NCBI RefSeq assembly: GCF_000428145.1
Contig: NZ_ATZJ01000014.1
Location: 17,643-81,642 of the forward strand
DNA: 64,000 bases
Direction of reading: 5' to 3'
From: Chitinilyticum litopenaei DSM 21440
Lineage (GTDB): Bacteria; Pseudomonadota; Gammaproteobacteria; Burkholderiales; Chitinibacteraceae
Shown here: in pieces, positions 1 to 6,931 of the stretch
Layout of the letters: each line of letters starts with the position of its first letter
Numbering within the stretch: the stretch's first letter is position 1
Notes under the pieces: model-generated
What the model was told of the DNA's origin: nothing
Database searches by the model: none
Seen by the model: the letters and a program-made list of their open reading frames with translations, nothing else
Made by a program: the position numbers and the translations under genes

Positions 1-213
1 AACCGCGACATCGCGCGCACGCTGATGCGCCAGGCGGCCTTCGCCTTCCCGGAAAACATCGACTACCTGTACGAAATCACCGGCGCCTTCCCGCAGCCGG
101 AGGTGCGCGCGCTCAAGACCGAAATCGACGATGCCATGCGCCTCTTGCGCCCGGACAAGCCGATTCCGGAGCTGGCGCCGCCGCCGGCCCCCGCCGCGGC
201 GGCAAGCCAGTAA
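1..213 (+). CDS. C-terminal end of an unidentified protein (5' truncated by window edge)
   Basis: The reading frame is open from base 1 and stops with TAA at 211-213, giving the last 70 residues of a longer protein. The visible part has two amphipathic helical stretches (around RDIARTLMRQ and EVRALKTEIDDAMRLL) and ends in a Pro/Ala-rich tail. An ATG at base 25 is internal to this frame and is not a convincing start. I do not recognise the family. The perfect hairpin at 368-403 probably ends its transcript. Confidence 0.6.
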   Translation, partial: NRDIARTLMRQAAFAFPENIDYLYEITGAFPQPEVRALKTEIDDAMRLLRPDKPIPELAPPPAPAAAASQ

Positions 214-350
214 AACCCTTCTTGAACCACAACGACACAGCGGCCACAGCGGAAGAAAAACCCCGGGAAATGCACACGCTTTCTTCCGGCTTTGCTCTGT
301 GATCGCTGCGTCCCTGTGCTGGATTCGGGCTTTGCTGAAACGTCTTGCCC
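213..350 (+). repeat. Dispersed palindromic repeat, diverged copy A
   Basis: This stretch aligns by eye with 38302-38441 over its length. Shared blocks are TTGAACCACA...GACACAG, GGAAGAAAAACCCC/CCGAGAAAT and TCCGGCTTTGCTCTGTG, with the same right end TTTTGC(T/C)GA...GTCTTGC. It is the most diverged of three copies in the window. It lies directly after the stop codon of the first gene and holds no gene of its own. Confidence 0.6.
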
Positions 351-367
351 GTCAGGAAAACCCATTC

Positions 368-403
368 ATGCAAAAGGCCACCGATCACGGTGGCCTTTTG
401 CAT
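368..403. terminator. Bidirectional intrinsic terminator
   Basis: Perfect 16-bp stem (ATGCAAAAGGCCACCG and its complement) around an ATCA loop. The A/T-rich outer stem supplies a U-run on either strand (CCTTTTGC). It lies between the convergent first gene and tlyA and can end both transcripts. Confidence 0.8.
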
Positions 404-461
404 ACCTGACAACCCATCAGGCCACAGCCAAATCAGGGCATTGGCTACAGACCAATACCCA

Positions 462-1208
462 TCACTTTGCCGCAACCGCGTAAATGAAGAACTCACGATT
501 GCCATCGCCGCCCTGGATGGGGCTTTCGAAATAGTCGAGCACGCAAAAGCCCGCCATCGTCGCGGCGGCGCAGATTTTCGCGGCCACCTGCGGGTAGAGC
601 GACTCGTCGCGCACGATGCCGCCCTTGCCCAGGTTTTCCGGCCCCACCTCGAACTGCGGCTTGACCAGAAACAGCAGCCGCCCGCCCGCGGGCAGCACGG
701 CGCGCAAGGCCGGCAGCACCAGCGTCAGCGAGATGAAGGACACGTCGCCCACCACCAGATCGAGCGGACCATCCTGCGCGCCGGCGATCAGCTCAGGCGT
801 CAGGTGGCGCGCATTCACCCCCTCGAACTGCGTGACGCGCGCATCGGCCTGCAGCCTGGGGTGCAGCTGGTCGTGGCCGACCTCGACGCCAATCACGCGC
901 CGCGCGCCCTCCTGCAGCAGGCAGTCGGTAAAACCGCCGGTCGAGATGCCGACGTCGAGCGCCTGCATGCCGGCCACCTCGAGCGCGGCGCTCGCTAGCG
1001 CGCCGGCCAGCTTGAGCCCGCCGCGCGACACATAGCGATCGGCCGCATCGGGCGCAATCGTGATGTCGGCCGCCGCATTCAGATTCTGGCTGGCCTTGCT
1101 CACCACCTTGCCGGCCACCGTCACGCGGCCAGCGGCAATCATGGTCTGCGCGGCGGTACGCGAGGCGGCAAGGCCGAGTTCGACGAGGAGCAAATCAGCG
1201 CGGGGCAT
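462..1208 (-). CDS. tlyA: TlyA-family rRNA (cytidine-2'-O)-methyltransferase
   Basis: 248-residue protein of the TlyA/hemolysin-A family, SAM-dependent enzymes that 2'-O-methylate cytidines in 16S/23S rRNA. Residues ~1-60 form an S4 RNA-binding domain (LLLVELGLAASRTAA...GRVTVAG). The Rossmann methyltransferase follows, with the SAM loop DVGISTGGFTD at ~85-95 and the K-D-K-E set in SRGGLKL, GDVSFISL, VKPQFE and NREFF. The usual loop reads DVGASTGG, so the Ile is a small variation. I placed the start at 1208 (MPRADLLL), because an upstream in-frame extension runs into repeat sequence. Full length for the family. No operon partner is visible; the next minus-strand gene upstream is rluF, 300 bp away. 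Confidence 0.9.
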   Translation of the reverse strand: MPRADLLLVELGLAASRTAAQTMIAAGRVTVAGKVVSKASQNLNAAADITIAPDAADRYVSRGGLKLAGALASAALEVAGMQALDVGISTGGFTDCLLQEGARRVIGVEVGHDQLHPRLQADARVTQFEGVNARHLTPELIAGAQDGPLDLVVGDVSFISLTLVLPALRAVLPAGGRLLFLVKPQFEVGPENLGKGGIVRDESLYPQVAAKICAAATMAGFCVLDYFESPIQGGDGNREFFIYAVAAK

Positions 1209-1212
1209 GGAA

Positions 1213-1425
1213 AAACCTTGAGAAACCACAGAGAAACAGAGAACACAGAGGAGCCTGACTAGCAGGACTTCTCAGCAAAACCCCAATCAACCACAGAGAC
1301 ACAGAGAACACAGAGAAAAACGGGAGAACATCATCGGCATTTCTCAGGGTTTTGCTTCCTCTGTGCCCTCTGTGTCTCTGTGGTTCAATCGGTTTTTGTG
1401 GTTTGCGGAGAAGAGTTTCTAAGCA
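1213..1425 (-). repeat. Dispersed palindromic repeat, copy B, with an extra half-copy
   Basis: Read on the minus strand, about 1390 to 1258 matches 38302-38441 closely: GAACCACAGAGACACAGAG, AAACCC(T)GAGAAAT, TCTCTGTGTTCTCTGTG, GTTGATT(T/G)GGGTTTTGC(T/C)GAGAAGT. The outer arms are inverted repeats of CCACAGAGACACAGAG. A further partial arm (CTCTGTGTTCTCTG) lies at about 1215-1250, beside the tlyA start. This fills the gap between tlyA and the pseudouridine synthase; no gene is seen here. Confidence 0.75.
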
Positions 1426-1507
1426 GGAAGAGGAAACACCGTGCGCAATGCGACACCGGCATGCTTGGCCGCCACGGCCCCGCCCTGCCCATCTGTGCGG
1501 ATAGCGA

Positions 1508-2245
1508 TCAGTCGAAGCGCTCGGTAGGCCCCAGGTAGCGGTACTGCCCGGTCGGCAGGTGGCCAAGCATGACCTTGCCGATGCGCACGCGCTTGAGCCC
1601 GGTGACTTTCAGGCCGACCAGCTCGCACATGCGGCGGATCTGGCGCTTCTTGCCCTCGGTCAGCACAAAACGCAGCTGGTCTTCGTTCTGCCACTCGACG
1701 CGCGCGGGCTTGAGCTTTTCGCCATCCAGCGACAGGCCGTAGTTCAAGAGGCGCAGATCGGGCGCGGAAAGCTTGCCCTCGACGCGCACCAGGTATTCCT
1801 TCTCGATCAGCGAGTTTTCGCCGATCAGCTGCTTGGCGATGCGGCCGTCCTGCGTGAGCACCAGGAGGCCCACCGAATCGATGTCGAGACGCCCGGCCGG
1901 CGCCAGCCCGCGCAGGTGGCCGGGGGAGAAGCGGATGCCGGACGGATCGTCGACCCAGTGGTTTTCCGGCAGCACCAGCACGGATGCCGGCTTGTAGCCG
2001 TCCTCGGCCTGGCCGGACACATAGCCCACCGGCTTGTTGATCAGCACGGTGACGCGGCTGGCCTGCGCGGCATGGCCCTGGCGGTCGAGCGTGATGCGCT
2101 GCTCGGGCAGCACCTTGCTGCCCAGCACATCCACCACCACGCCATCGACCTTGACCCAGCCCTTGGCAATGTATTCGTCGGCCTCGCGGCGGCTGCACAG
2201 GCCCAGTTCGGCCATGCGTTTGGACAGGCGCAGGGGTTCACTCAT
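1508..2245 (-). CDS. rluF: 23S rRNA pseudouridine synthase, RluF type
   Basis: 245-residue RsuA/RluB/RluE/RluF-class pseudouridine synthase. An S4 domain fills residues ~4-62 (LSKRMAELGLCSRREADEYI). The catalytic domain has the INKPVGYVS strand, the active-site aspartate in AGRLDIDSVGLL (about residues 117-128) and the late motif KKRQIRRMCE. The tail (LKRVRIGKVMLGHLPTGQYR) resembles E. coli RluF, the U2604 enzyme, more than RluB, so the exact target is inferred. Start MSEPLRLS at 2245; the frame runs further upstream, but without domain content. A SirB2-type gene starts divergently 200 bp away. Confidence 0.82.
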   Translation of the reverse strand: MSEPLRLSKRMAELGLCSRREADEYIAKGWVKVDGVVVDVLGSKVLPEQRITLDRQGHAAQASRVTVLINKPVGYVSGQAEDGYKPASVLVLPENHWVDDPSGIRFSPGHLRGLAPAGRLDIDSVGLLVLTQDGRIAKQLIGENSLIEKEYLVRVEGKLSAPDLRLLNYGLSLDGEKLKPARVEWQNEDQLRFVLTEGKKRQIRRMCELVGLKVTGLKRVRIGKVMLGHLPTGQYRYLGPTERFD

Positions 2246-2443
2246 TTCGTACTCGCGTTCGGAAGACTGGAAAAACGGGCATCGGGCGCGCGCAGCAGCG
2301 GGACAAACCCGGCGCACGCCAGCCCGACACGCAAGGCGGGGATGGTAACGCAATCGCCGCCGCGCCGCATCGCGGACTTCCCCGCGCGGACGGGCGGTGT
2401 GTAGACTGGCGGGATCACGGAATCCATTGCCAGCGACGCCATC

Positions 2444-2830
2444 ATGCTCAGCTACCTTGCCCTGCGCCACCTGCACATCACCTGCGTGGTCATCACCAGC
2501 CTGCTGTTCCTGCTGCGCGGCGGGCTCACGCTCGTCGGCGTGCCCTGGCAGCAGCGCTGGCCGGTGCTGCGCTGGCTGCCGCACCTGAACGACACGCTGC
2601 TGCTGTTTGCCGCCATCGCACTGGCCGTGCTCAGCGGCCAATACCCCTTTGCCCAGGGCTGGCTCACCGCCAAGCTGCTGGGGCTGATCGCCTACATCGT
2701 GCTGGGCACGCTGGCGCTCAAGCGCGCGCAAACCCGGCGGGGCCAGGCGCTGGCATTTGCCGGCGCACTGGCCTGCCTGGCCTACATCATTGCGGTGGCC
2801 AGCACCCGCTCGCCGTGGCCCTGGCTGTAA
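2444..2830 (+). CDS. SirB2-family integral membrane protein
   Basis: 128-residue hydrophobic protein with four predicted transmembrane helices at about residues 9-28, 46-64, 70-88 and 100-119. The opening YLALRHLHITCVVITSLLF and the internal LPHLNDTLLL are typical of the SirB2 (YchQ) family, inner-membrane proteins of unknown biochemical role. Their name comes from a Salmonella invasion-gene locus. Starts at ATG 2444. It ends 5 bp before the convergent stop of the RlaP-like gene, so there is little room for a separate terminator. Confidence 0.8.
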   Translation: MLSYLALRHLHITCVVITSLLFLLRGGLTLVGVPWQQRWPVLRWLPHLNDTLLLFAAIALAVLSGQYPFAQGWLTAKLLGLIAYIVLGTLALKRAQTRRGQALAFAGALACLAYIIAVASTRSPWPWL

Positions 2831-2835
2831 GCGAC

Positions 2836-3642
2836 TCAGCACACGACTGCGCCTTGCACCTGACGCCACAGCAGCGCATCCAGCCCGGCGAGATCGCCAT
2901 CCGGACGGGCTGAATCCCCCGCCGGCCCGGCCAGCGCCAGCTGCGACTCGATCCAGTCATGAATCAGCGGCATGCGTGCACCATACTCACCCTCGCTGGC
3001 CGCCATCTTGCGCGCCAGCAGCGCATCGATTTCTGCGCACAGCGCCGGCTCGTCCGCCAGCAATTCATCAACCAGCGTGGCAAAGCGCATCGGCGGAATG
3101 CCGCGCCCGGCTTCGATCCATTGCGCGGCCAGCAGCGGGCGCAGCACATACAGGTACTTCTTCAGCCTTACCGTGTCACCCTGCAGATAGCCGCGGAAAT
3201 TCTTCCTCGCCATGCTGCGGTAATGCCAGCTGCCCTTGCGCGCGGAATAAAATGCCGGCGCCAGCGCGTTCACCTGCGCCATCCAGCCGGCATCGGCGCG
3301 ATAGACCAGCGGCGAGGCCAGCCATTCGAACAGCGTCGGGTTCGAGCGGTTGAGCAGCTGCAGCGCCTTGCGCAGCTCCCAGCCGCTGATGTCCAGCTCG
3401 TCCGAGATCGGTACTTCGATCACGTCGCGCTGCGCCTCGACGCGCAGATACCACTGCGGCGCATGCACGTAGACAAAGCGCACATCGTAATCGCTGTCCG
3501 GCGAGGCAAAGCCCCAGGCGCGGCTGCCCGACTCGCAGGCAAACAGCACCCGCACCTCATGCCGCGCCTCGATAGCCTGTAGCTCGTGCAGCACGCGCTG
3601 GCGAACTGATTCATCCAGTGGATGGGAAAAACGAGCCTTCAT
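2836..3642 (-). CDS. RlaP-type nucleotidyltransferase (RNA-repair associated)
   Basis: 268-residue DNA-polymerase-beta-fold nucleotidyltransferase of the COG3541/RlaP family, known for association with RtcB RNA ligase operons. The catalytic motif GSRAWGF...DSDYDVRFVY lies at about residues 39-59; the two aspartates of the DYD triplet are the expected metal ligands. After it come the family's conserved DVIEVPI, LDISGWELRK and NPTLFEWL segments and a helical tail. Its RNA substrate is not known; adding a nucleotide at a broken RNA end is the inference from context. Start at ATG 3642 (MKARFSH) with GAGG in front; the frame extends only to a TTG 12 bp upstream. It lies 250 bp downstream of rtcB on the same strand, separated by a palindromic repeat, so co-transcription is possible but not shown. 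Confidence 0.85.
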   Translation of the reverse strand: MKARFSHPLDESVRQRVLHELQAIEARHEVRVLFACESGSRAWGFASPDSDYDVRFVYVHAPQWYLRVEAQRDVIEVPISDELDISGWELRKALQLLNRSNPTLFEWLASPLVYRADAGWMAQVNALAPAFYSARKGSWHYRSMARKNFRGYLQGDTVRLKKYLYVLRPLLAAQWIEAGRGIPPMRFATLVDELLADEPALCAEIDALLARKMAASEGEYGARMPLIHDWIESQLALAGPAGDSARPDGDLAGLDALLWRQVQGAVVC

Positions 3643-3782
3643 AAAACCTCGCAATGTATTGCCACGCAGGCATTTAATAAAAACGCCTATATGGCAATAC
3701 CCAAATTAAAAGCTACTGCAGCACGGCCCGCGTTTGCAAGGCATCTCTCGCAGCCAGGCTGCACAGCCCAGCGAAACCACTT

Positions 3783-3857
3783 CGTCATTCCGGCGCAGGC
3801 CGGAATCCAGTGGGTTTATTCAAGGTCGTCTGCATGCCGGCCTGCGCCGGAATGACG
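3783..3857. repeat. dRS3/REP-like palindromic element
   Basis: Terminal inverted repeats of 17 bp (CGTCATTCCGGCGCAGG and its complement) enclose about 40 bp. The left arm contains a nested palindrome, ATTCCGGCGCAGGCCGGAAT. It belongs to the same broad class as 63884-63965. It sits in the rtcB-rlaP gap and could act as an mRNA-stabilising or terminating hairpin within that operon. Confidence 0.75.
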
Positions 3858-3890
3858 GCAAGATCCGCTGGGTTCAAGCTTAAAAGCCAC

Positions 3891-5105
3891 TTACCCCTTC
3901 ACGCACACGACCTGCCGCAGCGTATGCACCACTTCCACCAGCTCGGACTGTGCGGCCATCACGGCGTCGATGTCCTTGTAGGCCATCGGGATTTCGTCGA
4001 TCACCTCGGCGTCCTTGCGGCATTCGACGTGGGCGGTGGCTTTGATCTGGTCGTCGACGCTGAACAGCTTCTTGGCCCTGGTGCGGCTCATCGTGCGCCC
4101 GGCGCCGTGGCTGCACGAGCAGAACGCGTCTTCATTTCCCAGCCCGCGCACGATGAAGCTCTTTGCCCCCATCGAGCCCGGAATGATCCCCAGCTGGCCC
4201 TTCTGCGCCGATACCGCGCCCTTGCGCGTCACCAGCACTTCGCGGCCGAAGTGCGTTTCCTTCTGCACGTAGTTGTGGTGACAGTTCACCGCTTCCACAT
4301 CGGCGGTAAAGGGCTTGGCAATCACGCTGCGCGCGGCGGCGATGACGTTGTTCATCATTACCTCACGGTTGCGGCGCGCGTAGTCCTGCGCCCAGCCGAC
4401 GGCTTCGACGTAATCGTCGAAATGCTCGCTGCCCTCTTCGAAATAGGCCAGATCGCGGTGCGGCAGATTGGCGATGTGTTGGCGCATATCGGCCTGCGCC
4501 AGCTCGATGAACAGGTTGCCGATGGCATTCCCCACACCGCGCGAACCCGAGTGCAGCATGAACCACACGCGGTCGGCCTCGTCCAGGCACACCTCGATGA
4601 AGTGGTTGCCGGTTCCCAGCGTTCCCAGATGCTTGTGGTTGTTGGTGTTCTTCAGGCGCGGATATTTGTCGGTGATCGCCTTGAAGCCCGGCTGCAGCAC
4701 GCCCCACATCGCATCGACCGTCTCCGGCGTGTTTCCCCAGGCGCCGCGATCACGCGGGCCGGGCGTGCGGCCGTGCGGCACGGCGGCCTCGATGGCGCTG
4801 CGCAGGCCGAACAGATTGTCCGGCAGGTCGCTGGCGGTCAGTGTCGTGCGCGCCGCCATCATTCCGCAGCCGATATCGACACCGACCGCGGCCGGGATGA
4901 TGGCGCCAATGGTCGGAATCACCGAACCGATGGTCGACCCCTTACCCAGGTGCACATCGGGCATCACCGCGAGGTGCTTGAAGATAAAGGGCATTTTTGC
5001 CGTGTTGATCAGCTGCTCGCGCGCTTCGTCCTCGACCGGCACGCCGGCCGTCCACAGCTTGATGGGTTTTCCGTTTTGCACTTCCAGAAGCGTTGCCTTG
5101 CTCAT
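3891..5105 (-). CDS. rtcB: RtcB RNA ligase
   Basis: 404-residue RtcB, the GTP- and Mn-dependent ligase that joins RNA 2',3'-cyclic phosphate or 3'-phosphate ends to 5'-OH ends. Visible motifs: PDVHLGKG (~49-56), GVDIGCGMMA with metal ligands D77 and C80, GTGNHFIEV, CHHNYVQKE, and the guanylylated histidine H333 in CSHGAGRTMS. All metal and GTP motifs look intact. Start ATG 5105 (MSKATLLEV) is preceded by GGGAGAAAGG; an upstream in-frame ATG at 5135 only adds a low-complexity MGMRGGGRKA. It follows the slipin gene by 83 bp on the same strand and should be part of the RtcR-controlled transcript. No rtcA cyclase follows. Confidence 0.95.
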   Translation of the reverse strand: MSKATLLEVQNGKPIKLWTAGVPVEDEAREQLINTAKMPFIFKHLAVMPDVHLGKGSTIGSVIPTIGAIIPAAVGVDIGCGMMAARTTLTASDLPDNLFGLRSAIEAAVPHGRTPGPRDRGAWGNTPETVDAMWGVLQPGFKAITDKYPRLKNTNNHKHLGTLGTGNHFIEVCLDEADRVWFMLHSGSRGVGNAIGNLFIELAQADMRQHIANLPHRDLAYFEEGSEHFDDYVEAVGWAQDYARRNREVMMNNVIAAARSVIAKPFTADVEAVNCHHNYVQKETHFGREVLVTRKGAVSAQKGQLGIIPGSMGAKSFIVRGLGNEDAFCSCSHGAGRTMSRTRAKKLFSVDDQIKATAHVECRKDAEVIDEIPMAYKDIDAVMAAQSELVEVVHTLRQVVCVKG

Positions 5106-5188
5106 TGCCTTTCTCCCGCCGCCACGCATACCCATGGCGGCATTGATTCACAACCATTCAATTTAATTGTCTAGCCGCATATACCCGG

Positions 5189-6334
5189 CTAGTTAGTCAG
5201 CTTGACCATGCCGTTGAGCAACTGGTCGAAACCGCCGAACACCGAAATCCGGTCGATGCGCTCGGCGAGTTTTTCCAGCGTTTCCAATTCTTTCAGCCGC
5301 AGCGCGGTCGGGTTGTCTTCCATCACCTTCGCCGTATTGAGCAGCGAGCGCGTCGCGCCGGTTTCCTCGCGGCGGCGGATCACATTGGCCTGCGCGGCCT
5401 TTTCGGCCTCGACGACTTGTGCGAGCAGCGTCTTCATTTCGCCCGGCAACACGATGTCCTTCACGCCGACACCGTGCACGCTGACGCCAAAGCCGGCCAG
5501 CCGCGCCTGCATGTGCGCCGACACCACCTCGTCGATCACCTGCTTGTTTTCCAGCAATTCGTCCAGCGTACGCGTCCCCACCGCGGCGCGCAGGCCGAAC
5601 TGCAGCTCGCGATACACATGCTCGGCCGGCTTGGGCAGGCGGGCAAACGCCAGCTCCACGTTGTCGAACTGCCAGTTGGCCGCCAGATTCAGGCGCAGGC
5701 TCACCTTGTCGCGGGTCAGGATGTCCTGCCCGCTGACCTCCAGCGCCTGCAGGCGGGTATCGACCAGCTCGACGACAATCTCGCGGTTGCAGCGCCAGAA
5801 GCCGTAACGCCCCGCCGGCAGCAGCCGCAGCAGCTTGCCATCGACACGCAGCAGCCCGACATGATTCTCCGGCACCTGCACCAGCAGCACGGCGTTGGCG
5901 TTGCGCACGGCCCTGGCGCGCAGCGAGGGCTGGGTCAGCCCGGCCACCAGCGCCGGATCAAGAGCATAGTTCTCGCGCAAATCCACCCGCGTGAAGGTCT
6001 GCCCGGCGGCGGCACGCCAGTACAACTGGCGCGAACCCGGCAGCAGGATTTCCGCCAGCACGCCGTTTTCATGGCGCAACGCGACTTCGTGATCGGCGAG
6101 TTCGACCAGCTGAAAGTGCTGCTCGACCACGGCCGCCTCATTGCGGCACAGGTAATCGGCCAGCGCGTGAGTAAAGGCCGGCTCGTCCAGCGCGAAGCTC
6201 AGCAGTGCATAGCGCTGCCGCCAGTTCCACAGGCGGAATTCACCCGGCTCGACCACACGCACGAAGTCGCCATCGCGCAGCAGGATGCCGCGCTCGTTTT
6301 TGCGTACCAGAAAGCGTTGCCACATCATCATCAT
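5189..6334 (-). CDS. Slipin/SPFH (stomatin-like) protein of the RtcB operon
   Basis: 381-residue SPFH-domain protein. The PHB core spans about residues 145-320 (VPENHVGLLRVDGK, DILTRDKVSLRLNL, TLDELLENKQVIDEVV, GVSVHGVGVKDIVLPGEMK). A charged helix with EAEKAAQANVIRRREE and a C-terminal LRLKELETLEKLAE helix follow, where slipins usually oligomerise. There is no obvious N-terminal membrane hairpin. Instead residues ~1-45 (NERGILLRDGDFVRVVEPG) resemble the head segment at ~150-175, as if partly duplicated. Slipins with RtcB are a recurring gene pair; the molecular role is unknown. The start falls in four tandem ATGs after AAAAGGA, so the exact first residue is uncertain. It is the first protein gene after the tRNA-like array. 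Confidence 0.85.
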   Translation of the reverse strand: MMMMWQRFLVRKNERGILLRDGDFVRVVEPGEFRLWNWRQRYALLSFALDEPAFTHALADYLCRNEAAVVEQHFQLVELADHEVALRHENGVLAEILLPGSRQLYWRAAAGQTFTRVDLRENYALDPALVAGLTQPSLRARAVRNANAVLLVQVPENHVGLLRVDGKLLRLLPAGRYGFWRCNREIVVELVDTRLQALEVSGQDILTRDKVSLRLNLAANWQFDNVELAFARLPKPAEHVYRELQFGLRAAVGTRTLDELLENKQVIDEVVSAHMQARLAGFGVSVHGVGVKDIVLPGEMKTLLAQVVEAEKAAQANVIRRREETGATRSLLNTAKVMEDNPTALRLKELETLEKLAERIDRISVFGGFDQLLNGMVKLTN

Positions 6335-6482
6335 CCTTTTTCATTGATCCCGGCTGCAGCGCTACGGCGGATGCCAGGCGGGCCAGCTCACGGGCAGAAA
6401 CAAGGGGAATCGGCCAAGCTGGCGGCCCATCCTGTCGTTTCCGCTGGTGGGCGGCGCGCCGGGCACCGGCGGCAGCGCTGCG

Positions 6483-6499
6483 GTGAGCGCATCGCTCAC
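6483..6499 (-). other. Hairpin between tRNA-like array and slipin
   Basis: Perfect 7-bp stem GTGAGCG/CGCTCAC around a 3-nt loop, without a U-run. It lies between the last tRNA-like fold and the slipin start and could be a processing or stability element of the leader. The remaining leader (6335-6482) shows nothing I can identify. Confidence 0.5.
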
Positions 6500-6539
6500 A
6501 CCGGGCACTGCGTTTTCAATCAAATGCCCTTGCAGGCGT

Positions 6540-6601
6540 TGGAGCGGGAGTCGAACCCGCCTAGTCGGCCAATGACCGATGCTCAACCGCTGAGCGATCC
6601 A
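6540..6601 (-). ncRNA. tRNA-like RNA 3: near-complete cloverleaf with 4-bp acceptor
   Basis: Read 6601 to 6540. The acceptor is TGGA (6601-6598) with TCCA (6543-6540), only 4 bp. The D arm is GCTC/GAGC with loop AGCGGTT (6595-6581). The anticodon arm is TCGG/CCGA with a 7-nt loop TCATTGG (6579-6565). A 4-nt variable region follows. The T arm is GCGGG/CCCGC with the canonical loop TTCGACT (6560-6544). There is C, not U, at the position of U33 and the acceptor is too short, so a decoding tRNA is unlikely. There is no encoded ACCA after the acceptor. It lies about 157 nt inside the predicted sigma54 transcript of the RtcB operon. Confidence 0.75.
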
Positions 6602-6606
6602 GAGGT

Positions 6607-6654
6607 GGTGAGCCGGGGCTTGAACCCGGATGACGCAACCGACTTGCCATCACC
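6607..6654 (-). ncRNA. tRNA-like RNA 2: D-arm/T-arm minihelix
   Basis: Read 6654 to 6607. GGTGA pairs with TCACC as a 5-bp acceptor. A small D-arm-like hairpin is GCAA-GTCGG-TTGC (6646-6634 region). A perfect T arm is CCGGG/CCCGG with loop TTCAAGC (6629-6613). No anticodon arm is present. The fold ends five bases before tRNA-like RNA 3 begins. The T-loop matches the tRNA consensus TTCRANY. Confidence 0.65.
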
Positions 6655-6687
6655 GTCATGCAGACGCCGGGTGTGGCGGCATACCTG

Positions 6688-6702
6688 CCCGCCAGAGGCG
6701 GG
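6688..6702 (-). other. Hairpin between tRNA-like RNAs 1 and 2
   Basis: CCCGCC-TCT-GGCGGG, a 6-bp all-GC stem with no U-run, directly after tRNA-like RNA 1. It may separate or help process the RNA modules. An alternative pairing, GGCGG with CCGCC at 6675-6679, is also possible. Confidence 0.5.
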
Positions 6703-6703
6703 A

Positions 6704-6760
6704 GGCACCGGAGCGGCTATTGAACCGCTGCCTGTTGCCAGCACTGCGTTGCTGCATGCC
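6704..6760 (-). ncRNA. tRNA-like RNA 1 at the predicted transcript 5' end
   Basis: Read 6760 to 6704. The 5' GGCAT pairs with 3' GTGCC (4 Watson-Crick pairs plus one G-U). A D-arm-like hairpin is AGCA-ACGCAG-TGCT. A T-arm-like hairpin is AGCGG/CCGCT with loop TTCAATAG, one base longer than the tRNA norm. No anticodon arm. The first G lies within 1-2 nt of the transcription start expected from the sigma54 promoter at 6769-6785, so the 5' end of the transcript could itself form the acceptor. This fold is the weakest of the three on its own; position and repetition support it. Confidence 0.5.
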
Positions 6761-6768
6761 AGACAGAG

Positions 6769-6785
6769 TGCAAGGCGTGTGCCAG
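6769..6785 (-). promoter_or_regulatory. Sigma54 (-24/-12) promoter of the RNA-repair operon
   Basis: Minus-strand CTGGCACACGCCTTGCA matches the sigma54 consensus YTGGCACGNNNNTTGCW closely. The invariant GG (6783-6782) and GC (6771-6770) are exactly 10 bases apart. The start of transcription is predicted at about 6758-6760. RtcR, an obligate sigma54 activator, is encoded divergently 150 bp away. The promoter points through the tRNA-like array into slipin and rtcB. Confidence 0.88.
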
Positions 6786-6895
6786 CGCTTGCGCGCAGCA
6801 GAGAAAAATCCGGCAAAGCCATGAATAAAAAGATCATTTACCGAAAACCCAGGCAGACCAGCCAGCAAGAAGCAGACAATCCGCCAGACAAAGTC

Positions 6896-6931
6896 GATAA
6901 TTTGTTATCCGAGTTTATCTTTAGGGATAAA
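6896..6931. promoter_or_regulatory. Two GATAA/TTATC palindromes: candidate RtcR upstream activating sequence
   Basis: GATAATTTGTTATC (6896-6909) and TTTATC-TTTAGG-GATAAA (6914-6931) give four related half-sites. They lie about 138-173 bp upstream of the predicted sigma54 start, the usual distance for enhancer sites. The second palindrome overlaps the rtcR ribosome-binding site (AGGG, 6923-6926) and ends one base before its ATG, so binding could also restrain rtcR expression. That RtcR binds here is inferred. Confidence 0.55.

Noticed and set aside
1508..2869. 453-residue minus-strand frame spanning rluF and the SirB2-type gene
   Set aside because: Only the part from 2245 down matches a pseudouridine synthase; the upstream extension is antisense to the SirB2-type gene with no domain.
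3783..3857. CRISPR repeat unit
   Set aside because: Single palindromic element with no regularly spaced copies; fits a REP/dRS3 class.
6362..6499. 45-codon Pro/Trp-rich frame just upstream of slipin (GTG 6499)
   Set aside because: No ribosome-binding site, its start lies inside a hairpin, and there is no family resemblance. A real small gene cannot be excluded, but I cannot support it.
6540..6760. Ordinary tRNA genes in the rtcR-slipin gap
   Set aside because: T arms look genuine, but acceptors are 4-5 bp, two folds lack an anticodon arm, and the third lacks U33 and a CCA end; called tRNA-like instead.
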